Origin: Alphaproteobacteria bacterium
GTDB lineage: Bacteria; Pseudomonadota; Alphaproteobacteria; Micropepsales; Micropepsaceae
DNA length: 16,621 bases
Direction of reading: 5' to 3'
Assembly (NCBI GenBank): GCA_003131925.1
Contig: PKWC01000266.1
Coordinates: 134 to 16,754 of the forward strand
The stretch's first letter is position 1, and the number at the start of each line of letters is the position of its first letter. The notes under the pieces were generated by a model. It was not told the DNA's origin. It searched no databases and saw nothing but the letters and a program-made list of their open reading frames with translations. Of the stretch, positions 1-6,401 are shown one piece after another. The translations under genes were made by a program, and so were the position numbers.

Positions 1-1
1 C

Positions 2-715
2 CCCGAAGCGGGCATCACACGCGACTCCGTGGCCGCGGCATTCGAAACAGAGGGCCGAACGGTTCTGCTCCACGACACGGCCGGCCTGCGCAAGCGGGCT
101 CGGGCCGCCGGCCACGCGCTCGAGCAACTGGCCATCGCGAGCGCGCTGACCGCAATCCGCTTCGCGGAGTGCGTTGTCGTCATCATCGATGCCACACAAC
201 CCTTTGAAAAACAGGATTTGACGATAGCGGATCTCGTGGCGCGCGAAGGCCGCGCGATCATATTCGCCGCAAACAAATGGGATCTCATCGACAGAAAAGC
301 CGGCGCCATCGGCGTTCTGAGGCGACAGCTTGACCGCCTGCTGCCGCAGATCGCCGGCGCACCCCTCATCGCCATCTCCGCCATGACGGGCGAAGGACTA
401 CCTCGCCTGATGCCGGGCGTTCTCGCAGCGGATGGGGCCTGGAACAGACATGTTGCAACCGCCGAGCTCAACCGGCTCCTAGCACGAGCAGTCGAACGCC
501 ATCCACCCCCGGCCGTCAAAGGTCGTCGGGTGCGCATCCGCTACATGACGCAGCCGAAATCCCGTCCTCCCACGTTTGCGCTTTTCGGCAATCAGCTCGA
601 TTCGCTGCCCCAATCGTGGCTGCGCTATCTGCAGAACGAGCTGCGCGCAGCGTTTGATTTCGAAGGTACACCGCTGCGCTTTTCGCTTCGCACGTCCAAG
701 AATCCTTATGCGTAG
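2..715 (+). CDS. der: Ribosome-assembly GTPase Der (EngA), 3' part
   Basis: The 5' end is cut by the window: the frame is open from base 2 and gives 237 residues. Der is a double-GTPase that helps mature the 50S ribosomal subunit. What is present is most of the second G domain and the C-terminal KH-like domain. Visible motifs, in window residue numbers, are the G2 region GITRDS (4-9), G3 DTAGLRKR (25-32), G4 NKWD (91-94) and G5 SAMTG (126-130). Basic and aromatic sequence follows from about residue 150 (RRVRIRYMTQ, then FALFGNQ and SWLRYLQNELR), typical of the RNA-binding KH-like domain, and the protein ends FSLRTSKNPYA. The first G domain must lie upstream of the window. The gene converges on the aldehyde dehydrogenase gene, leaving 43 bases between stops with no convincing terminator. 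Identification is firm from the ordered G motifs plus KH-like tail. Confidence 0.95.
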   Translation, partial: PEAGITRDSVAAAFETEGRTVLLHDTAGLRKRARAAGHALEQLAIASALTAIRFAECVVVIIDATQPFEKQDLTIADLVAREGRAIIFAANKWDLIDRKAGAIGVLRRQLDRLLPQIAGAPLIAISAMTGEGLPRLMPGVLAADGAWNRHVATAELNRLLARAVERHPPPAVKGRRVRIRYMTQPKSRPPTFALFGNQLDSLPQSWLRYLQNELRAAFDFEGTPLRFSLRTSKNPYA

Positions 716-758
716 CACACGAAGCGGAATGCGCAGTCCGCCTTTGTCGGGGACCGCT

Positions 759-2162
759 CTATTCAGAGAGCGCTGCGACAGGTGATCGCGCAGCAGCGTG
801 CGGCGCGACGACGACCGTCTTGATGTTTACGAATTCCTGAATTCCGAAGCTCGACAATTCGCGCCCATAGCCGCTTTCCTTGATGCCGCCGAATGGAAGC
901 TTCGGGTTCGACTCGACCGGCGCATTGACGAAGACGAGGCCCGCTTCGATTTCATCGCGTGCGATCCGTTCGCCACGCATCAGATCGCGCGTGAAGACAG
1001 CTCCGCCCAGTCCGAACGCCGAATCATTGGCGAGACGGAACGCCTCGTTCTGGTCCCGCGCTCCTATGACCGCCGCAACGGGGCCGAACATCTCCTCGTC
1101 GTAGGCAGGCATGCCCTTGCGGACTCCGCTGAGCACGGTCGGCGGATAAAAGGCGCCCTCACCTGCCGGAATGGTACCCCCGGTCAGGCAGCGTGCACCC
1201 ATGTCGATGCTTTTCCTCACCTGGAGATGAAGCGCATCGCGCAGATCATGCCGTGCCATGGGTCCCATCGTTGTGTTCTCATCCAGCGGATCGCCCATCC
1301 GTGCCTTGCTCATCTCCACGACGAGTTGCTTCTCGAATTCGGCCAGCACCGACGCGATGACGATGAACCGCTTTGCGGCAATGCAGCTCTGACCCGCATT
1401 GACCAGCCGCGCGCGCGCGCATTGCGCGGCCGTGAACGCAATGTCCGCATCGGCGAGCACGACGTAGGCATCGCTTCCGCCGAGTTCGAGCACCGTCTTT
1501 TTGAGGCAGTGGCCGGCCTTCGCGGCGACGGCGCGGCCGGCGGCGGCGCTGCCCGTAAGCGAAACGGCGCGGATGTGGGGGCGTTCGATCACCTCGCCCA
1601 CCATGTCGCTGCCGATGAGAAGGGTCCTGAAGAGATGTTCCGGGAAGCCCGCATCCCGGAACAGACGCTCAAGCGCGAGCGCGCAGCCCGGGACATTTGC
1701 AGCATGTTTCAACACCGCGGCGTTCCCGGCCATGAGTGCCGGCGCCGCGAATCGGATGACCTGCCAAAAAGGAAAATTCCATGGCATGACTGCGAGCACG
1801 ACGCCCACGGGCGCAAATACCACGCGCGCCTCGCGACCCTCGAGGTCAACGGGCTGGGCGGCGAGGAATCGCTCGGCATTTTCGGCGTAGAAGTCGCATC
1901 CGACAGCGCATTTCCGCGCTTCGGCGATTCCGTCCCCGATGGGTTTGCCCATCTCGACGGCCATCAGATTTGCGTACTCAGGGGCCCGCTCGCGCAGCAG
2001 ACCTGCGGCTTTGCGCATAGGTTCCGCGCGCTCGGCAAACGCGCGTCGGCGCCAATCGCAATGGGCACGGTGAGAGAAATCAATCGCCGATTCCACCTGA
2101 TCGCGCGTCATTTCTTTGAAGTGCGTCGCCACTTTGCCGGTGAACGGATTTACGGACTCCAT
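759..2162 (-). CDS. NAD(P)-dependent aldehyde dehydrogenase, succinate-semialdehyde (Sad/YneI) type
   Basis: A 467-residue protein of the aldehyde dehydrogenase superfamily, normal length. Cofactor and active-site motifs occur in order: MPWNFPFW (126-133, with the oxyanion Asn129), the SLTGS nucleotide-binding turn (201-205), ELGGSD (226-231, general base Glu226), NAGQSC (255-260, nucleophile Cys260) and EEMFGPVA (356-363). The C-terminal PFGGIKESGYGRELS block with FVNIKTV resembles E. coli Sad (YneI) more than GabD. Oxidation of succinate semialdehyde or another short aldehyde to the acid is therefore likely, but substrate cannot be read from sequence. The ATG start is supported by GGGAGG nine bases upstream. 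The last ~15 residues are an Ala/Pro-rich extension. No pathway partner is adjacent: der converges from one side, and the other side is a stretch of broken frames. Confidence 0.9.
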   Translation of the reverse strand: MESVNPFTGKVATHFKEMTRDQVESAIDFSHRAHCDWRRRAFAERAEPMRKAAGLLRERAPEYANLMAVEMGKPIGDGIAEARKCAVGCDFYAENAERFLAAQPVDLEGREARVVFAPVGVVLAVMPWNFPFWQVIRFAAPALMAGNAAVLKHAANVPGCALALERLFRDAGFPEHLFRTLLIGSDMVGEVIERPHIRAVSLTGSAAAGRAVAAKAGHCLKKTVLELGGSDAYVVLADADIAFTAAQCARARLVNAGQSCIAAKRFIVIASVLAEFEKQLVVEMSKARMGDPLDENTTMGPMARHDLRDALHLQVRKSIDMGARCLTGGTIPAGEGAFYPPTVLSGVRKGMPAYDEEMFGPVAAVIGARDQNEAFRLANDSAFGLGGAVFTRDLMRGERIARDEIEAGLVFVNAPVESNPKLPFGGIKESGYGRELSSFGIQEFVNIKTVVVAPHAAARSPVAALSE

Positions 2163-2180
2163 TTAATGCAACCTCCCACT

Positions 2181-2283
2181 TTAGCGCACCAACGTTGTGT
2201 CTTTGGGCACGCCAACAAAATTCACGACGTATCCGTAGAGGCCATTGACTTGTACCACGTAATTCGGCTCAAGGTTCACTCCA
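2181..2283 (-). other. Possible 3' remnant of an unknown gene
   Basis: An open minus-strand stretch ends at TAA 2181-2183, 18 bases before the aldehyde dehydrogenase ATG. Its last ~35 residues (around NYVVQVNGLYGYVVNF, ending TTLVR) read like a plausible protein tail. The frame upstream turns into Arg/Trp/Cys-rich sequence typical of a non-coding frame, so any gene here is broken. I do not recognise a family. The opposite strand immediately beyond 2290 also looks coding, so this may be a chance open frame. Confidence 0.2.
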
Positions 2284-2290
2284 ATTTCGT

Positions 2291-2643
2291 CCGGGCATGC
2301 TGCCATTCGATATCGTGATCGGCACCAATTCCTGCATCGGAACCTACAGCGGCGATCAGACCAGCGCCGTCGTCGCGACGCTCGGATATCCGAGCCCCAG
2401 CGCGCCGAATCTGTCGGCGGTCGTCCCCCAACGCCAGCGCGACAAATATTTATCCGACACTCGGTACCGCTGGCGTTCCTTGGCCCCAGAGTTACGGCGT
2501 GGGACATTACCTTCAAAACGTAGGAGCCATTCCTCTCCTTCCCAGGTGGTCTCTGGACTGGTTGGGTGATATATACAGACCCATCAAGCGGATATCTGGT
2601 TGCTATCAAAGGTTCTGGCATCCCCACGGTATTGGCTACGTAG
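2291..2643 (+). pseudogene. Frame-broken ORF of unknown function
   Basis: Three consecutive plus-strand segments in different frames read as one protein. Segment 1 (about 2291-2430) includes VIGTNSCIGTYSGDQTSAVV. It runs into a CCCCC run at 2425-2429, and removing one C joins it to segment 2, which includes ATNIYPTLGTAGVPWPQSYG. Near 2530, removing one more base joins segment 2 to segment 3, which includes GGLWTGWVIYTDPSSGYL and ends VLAT at TAG 2641-2643. Segment 1 has strongly G/C-biased third codon positions. No good start or ribosome site is seen near 2297, so the 5' end may be missing. Family unknown. Either a decaying gene or two base-insertion errors in the assembly would explain it. 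It lies 30 bases before the GloVer-repeat gene on the same strand. Confidence 0.35.
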
Positions 2644-2673
2644 CAATCTCCGTGCGGCCTATAGGAGGCAGAC

Positions 2674-3906
2674 ATGGTTCGCAGCATTGCCAGAGTCACG
2701 CATGTTCTGGCTGGCGCAATGACATTGTCCTTGTTTGCCTCCCTCGCTGTTGCGCACGCCAGCGGTTTCAAAGTGCTCCACACCTTCAACGGTCAAAACG
2801 ATGGTTGCTACCCGCCTGCCGGAGTGGTTCTGGATGGGGCGGGCAACATCTACGGCACCACGGAAATAGGCGAATGCGTTAACCCCTCTGGCTCTGTTTA
2901 CAAACTTGCTCCCGGCGGCGCGGTATCGGTGCTTTATTCCTTTGAGGAAGGAAGCAAAGGCTCCGGACCCGGTGGGCTGGTGATGGACCAGAAAGGCCGT
3001 CTGTGGGGAACGACGTGCTGCGGGGGCATCGGGGGAGGCGTCATCTTCAAGGTCAATGGGAACGGTCATGGGTCCGTCGTCCATACCTTCCAGGGATCGC
3101 CAAATGACGGTTGCAGCGGTTCTGCCTCCATGGTCGTTGACTCGCGCGGCAATCTGTACGGGACGACATTCGGTTGTGGCAAGTTTGGGTATGGTGTCGT
3201 CTTCAAGGTCAAGCCGGACGGGAGCGAGTCACTGCTCTATTCGTTTCGCGGAGGTCATGACGGCTATAATCCGGACCCCGGAATGACCCTTGATGGACAG
3301 GGCAATCTGTATGGCACGACGGACTATGGCGGCAGGGTTAGCCTCTGCGACAATGGCGAAGTGGGATGCGGGACGGTCTTCAAGCTCGCTCCAGACGGCA
3401 CAAAGACACTGCTCTACGGATTCAAGGGCCCCCCGAAGGACGGCTATATTGCTGCGGCCAATCCGATCATGGACGCGTCCGGAAATCTCTATGGCACTAC
3501 GGCGGGCGGAGGCATTGGCGAAAACTGTAACTATGATGGTTGTGGAATTGTGTTCAGACTCGCACCTGACGGCAGCGAAACGGTAGTCCACTTCTTCAAG
3601 GGCGGACGCAACGACGGTGCAACTTCCATTGCCGGGCTGTACGAGGATGGCGCTGGAAATCTGTACGGCACGACGGAATTTGGGGGTGGAACGATTTCCT
3701 GCAATATGGGCTACGGCTGCGGTACGGTATTCAAAATTGCGCCCGACGGGACCCTGACCCTTCTCCACACATTCAAAGGCCCGACCGACGGCGCGAATCC
3801 CGGCGCGGGTACAGGTCTTGTCGCCGATGCCGCCGGAAACCTATACGGCACGGCGCAGCACGGCGGCGCGAACGATTACGGCACTGTGTTCGAGATCACG
3901 CCCTGA
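2674..3906 (+). CDS. Secreted GloVer (Gloeo/Verruco) tandem-repeat protein
   Basis: A 410-residue exported protein. Residues 1-29 form a Sec signal peptide: basic start MVRSIAR, hydrophobic core, and a likely cut after AHA. The rest is seven repeats with two landmarks each, GN[LI]YGTT and GTVFKLAPDG. The first landmark lies at residues 57, 108, 159, 210, 270, 328 and 388 (GRLWGTT in the second, GNLYGTA in the last). This is the pattern of the TIGR03803-type Gloeo/Verruco (GloVer) repeat. Seven units of 51-60 residues would suit a beta-propeller; that is inference. Repeats 4-6 are 7-9 residues longer because of cysteine loops such as C225-x6-C232. There is no C-terminal membrane anchor or sorting tail. 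AGGAGG at 2663-2668 lies five bases before the ATG. It stands alone on this strand, converging on glk. Molecular function is unknown. Confidence 0.85.
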   Translation: MVRSIARVTHVLAGAMTLSLFASLAVAHASGFKVLHTFNGQNDGCYPPAGVVLDGAGNIYGTTEIGECVNPSGSVYKLAPGGAVSVLYSFEEGSKGSGPGGLVMDQKGRLWGTTCCGGIGGGVIFKVNGNGHGSVVHTFQGSPNDGCSGSASMVVDSRGNLYGTTFGCGKFGYGVVFKVKPDGSESLLYSFRGGHDGYNPDPGMTLDGQGNLYGTTDYGGRVSLCDNGEVGCGTVFKLAPDGTKTLLYGFKGPPKDGYIAAANPIMDASGNLYGTTAGGGIGENCNYDGCGIVFRLAPDGSETVVHFFKGGRNDGATSIAGLYEDGAGNLYGTTEFGGGTISCNMGYGCGTVFKIAPDGTLTLLHTFKGPTDGANPGAGTGLVADAAGNLYGTAQHGGANDYGTVFEITP

Positions 3907-3936
3907 ACAATCGGATAGGCGAAAAGCAGGCAGGTT

Positions 3937-4929
3937 TCATCGCGTCGCGTTGCCGCAAGCCTGCAACAGGATCGACGCGGCTCCGATCAGCCCCGCATGG
4001 GGCTGCAGAATGAGCGAGGTCGGGATCGCTCTCATGTAATCCCTGAACCGTGCCTTGTCCTCAAAGCGCTCGCGGAAATTGCTCGCGGCAAGCAGTTCGG
4101 TTGCATCCGGCAGAATCCCGCCCGCAATGAGGACGCCCTGGCGCGCGCCCATCGTGAGCGCGATATCTCCGGCGGCCGAGCCCAATATCGCACAGAACCG
4201 CGCAAAGACCTTTGCTTCGAATGACGAAGGCTCGCTTCGCGCAATCTGCGTGATGCTCTCCGGCGTGCGGTCATCCGGGGTAAAATCCTCGATCTCCGCC
4301 ATGGCTCCGTAGAGATTGAGCAAGCCTGGACCCGAGAGGATGCGCTCGGCCGAGACGCGCCCAAATTTCCGCATCAGGATTTCAACGACCCGCATCTCCA
4401 ATTCGTCTGTCGGCGCGAACGCCGCGTGGCCGCCCTCCGTCACGAGCGCAATATGGGCATCGCAGGCGTTGACCAATCCGGCAACGCCCAATCCGGTGCC
4501 CGGACCGACGATTGCAATTGTTCCATCGCCGTGCGGATCGAATCTGGGCGATGGACCGATCGCCGCGAGATCGTGCTCCTGCAAATGGGGAACGGCCTGG
4601 GCGACTGCCTCGAAATCGTTCACGAGCCGGGCGTAAGGGGCGCCCAACCCCTCTCGCAATTCCTCCGCGGAAATGCGCCAGCCCGCATTTGTCAGATGGA
4701 TTTCGTTGTTTTCGACCGGGCCCGCCACAGCGAAGACGACCGCCCTGGGCGGCGCGTGAAGTCCCGCGTCGCGAAGATAGGCCTTTGCAGCGGAAACAAT
4801 GTCGGGATGTCCGCGCGTGGACAAGAATCGCAGCGAATCGATCTCCGGTTGCGGTGCTTGCAGATCGACTGCGGCGAAGCGGACATTGGTTCCACCGATA
4901 TCCGCGACCAGACCGAATGTCTTCGCCAT
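3937..4929 (-). CDS. glk: Glucokinase (E. coli Glk family)
   Basis: A 330-residue cytoplasmic enzyme that phosphorylates glucose with ATP to give glucose 6-phosphate, the substrate of the zwf product encoded just upstream. The family is the bacterial Glk type, not a ROK kinase with its zinc site. The ATP phosphate loop is ADIGGTN (9-15). Sugar-binding residues match E. coli Glk: N104-D105, E165 and H168 in TEGGH, and E195 in ERILSGPG. GPGTGLG (142-148) and GVLIAGGILPD (265-275) complete the fold, and the C-terminal FRERFEDKARFRDYM is also Glk-like. It is the last gene of the minus-strand train, starting 20 bases after the zwf stop. No strong Shine-Dalgarno is seen before the ATG, so expression may depend on coupling to zwf. 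Only 30 bases separate it from the convergent GloVer-repeat gene. Confidence 0.95.
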   Translation of the reverse strand: MAKTFGLVADIGGTNVRFAAVDLQAPQPEIDSLRFLSTRGHPDIVSAAKAYLRDAGLHAPPRAVVFAVAGPVENNEIHLTNAGWRISAEELREGLGAPYARLVNDFEAVAQAVPHLQEHDLAAIGPSPRFDPHGDGTIAIVGPGTGLGVAGLVNACDAHIALVTEGGHAAFAPTDELEMRVVEILMRKFGRVSAERILSGPGLLNLYGAMAEIEDFTPDDRTPESITQIARSEPSSFEAKVFARFCAILGSAAGDIALTMGARQGVLIAGGILPDATELLAASNFRERFEDKARFRDYMRAIPTSLILQPHAGLIGAASILLQACGNATR

Positions 4930-4949
4930 CGGGGTTTAGGTGGCCGCCG

Positions 4950-6392
4950 TCATGCGGACCAATTATAGCCGCGCCGCGCTATAAGTGCATCGGCCGCTTC
5001 GGGCCCGCGCAAACCAGCCGCGTAGAATTCCGGCGCAATCCCGGCTTCCTTCCAGCTCGCGGCGATGCCATCGATCCAGGCCCACGCAGCTTCCACCTCG
5101 TCGCCGCGCACGAACAGCGTCGGATTGCCGGTCAGCGCGTCGAGAAGCAGACTCTCATAGGCAATACGGCGGCGTTGGGTGCGGAACGCATCGGTAAGGC
5201 TCAGATCAAGCGGGAGCGGACTGAGGCGCATGCCCTCGGCCGTCAATCCCGGTGCTTTATTCATCAGCAGAAGAGATATCCGTTCCTGCGGCTGGAGCGT
5301 GATCGTGAGCCGGTTTGGAATCAGATCGCCATTGCCCGCGCGACCGAATGCGGAGTGCGGCACGCCAAGAAACTGGATCACGATTTCGGTGTGCCGCTGC
5401 GCGAGCCGCTTTCCGGTTCGCAAATAGAATGGGACGCCTGCCCAGCGCCAATTCTCGATTTCGGCCTCGAGCGCCACGAACGTCTCCGTGTTGCTCTCGC
5501 TGCCCTCCGACTCATAGCCAGGCACGGGGACGCCCTCGATTTGTCCTTGCACATATTGCCCGCGCACAGTTTTTGCGGCGGCTTCGCGTCCGCGGATCGG
5601 CCTGAGCGAGCGCAGAACCTTTGCCTTCTCGTCGCGGACCGCATCGGGATCGAGCTTCGCGGGCGCCTCCATGGCGACGAGGCAGAGGAGCTGCAGGATA
5701 TGATTCTGCACCATGTCGCGAAGCGCGCCATAGGCGTCGTAATAAGTCCAGCGCCCCTCCACGCCGACGGATTCGGCAACGGTAATCTGGACGTGATCGA
5801 TGCAGGCTCTGTTCCACAAGGGCTCGAAAAGCACATTGGCGAAGCGCAGCGCGAGAAGATTCTGGACTGTCTCCTTGCCGAGATAATGATCGATGCGGAA
5901 GATGCGCCGTTCATCGAAGGCGTGCGCCAGACAGGCGTTGATCGCACGGCAGCTCTCGAGATCATGGCCGATCGGCTTTTCCACTACGACGCGGCTCTGT
6001 GCCGTGGCGAGACCGGCCGCGCGCAGATTGGCGCATGCGGCAGAATAATGTTGCGGTGAGAGTGACAGGTAGAAAACCGGACTCTTGCCGAGGAATTTGC
6101 CCAGCGCAGGATAATCCTGCTGTTTGGACGCATCCAGCCTGCAGTAATCGAGCCGGTTCGCCAGCGCGAGCCACGCATTTTCGTCGAGTTTTCCGGCGCG
6201 CTCGGCGACTGTTTCACGCACCAGTGCGCGAAAGCGATCCCGATCCAAATCGGAACGCGCGGCGCCGACGATCCGCAAGCGTTTGTCCAGGAGCCCATCG
6301 CGCTCGAGAAAATACAGCGACGGCAGCAACATCCGCGTGGCCAGATCGCCGGTGGCGCCAAAGATCACGAGGGTGTCAGCTTGAACGGTCAT
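4950..6392 (-). CDS. zwf: Glucose-6-phosphate 1-dehydrogenase
   Basis: A 480-residue cytoplasmic enzyme oxidising glucose 6-phosphate to 6-phosphogluconolactone with reduction of NAD(P), feeding the Entner-Doudoroff and pentose phosphate routes. Length is usual for the family. The dinucleotide-binding loop is GATGDLA (12-18), followed by EKPIG (138-142) and the signature RIDHYLGKE (166-174). D168, H169 and H231 (in DMVQNHILQ) correspond to the catalytic/phosphate-binding Asp-His pair and base known from the Leuconostoc enzyme. The start ATG lies nine bases after the ligA stop. The purine run GGGAGGGG spanning the ligA 3' end is the likely ribosome site, though 12 bases from the ATG. With glk next, the pair makes a two-step glucose-to-6-phosphogluconolactone module. 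A pgl gene is not present in the window. Confidence 0.96.
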   Translation of the reverse strand: MTVQADTLVIFGATGDLATRMLLPSLYFLERDGLLDKRLRIVGAARSDLDRDRFRALVRETVAERAGKLDENAWLALANRLDYCRLDASKQQDYPALGKFLGKSPVFYLSLSPQHYSAACANLRAAGLATAQSRVVVEKPIGHDLESCRAINACLAHAFDERRIFRIDHYLGKETVQNLLALRFANVLFEPLWNRACIDHVQITVAESVGVEGRWTYYDAYGALRDMVQNHILQLLCLVAMEAPAKLDPDAVRDEKAKVLRSLRPIRGREAAAKTVRGQYVQGQIEGVPVPGYESEGSESNTETFVALEAEIENWRWAGVPFYLRTGKRLAQRHTEIVIQFLGVPHSAFGRAGNGDLIPNRLTITLQPQERISLLLMNKAPGLTAEGMRLSPLPLDLSLTDAFRTQRRRIAYESLLLDALTGNPTLFVRGDEVEAAWAWIDGIAASWKEAGIAPEFYAAGLRGPEAADALIARRGYNWSA

Positions 6393-6401
6393 GTCTGGGC
6401 A

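Noticed and set aside
755..772. Hairpin CGCTCT-ATTCAG-AGAGCG between der and the aldehyde dehydrogenase gene
   Set aside because: The stem is only 6 bp and no T-run follows on either strand, so it is not convincing as a terminator.
798..2318. 506-codon plus-strand open frame opposite the aldehyde dehydrogenase gene
   Set aside because: Its translation is His/Arg/Cys-rich with no family pattern and mirrors a complete aldehyde dehydrogenase with all catalytic motifs on the other strand.
3926..3964. GCAGGC/GCCTGC pair between the GloVer-repeat gene and glk
   Set aside because: A 6-bp stem with a 27-nt loop, lying partly inside glk and without a T-run; too weak to call a terminator.
4512..6059. 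Long plus-strand open frame opposite glk and zwf
   Set aside because: Arg/Pro-rich antisense shadow produced by high GC; both genes on the minus strand are complete and recognisable.
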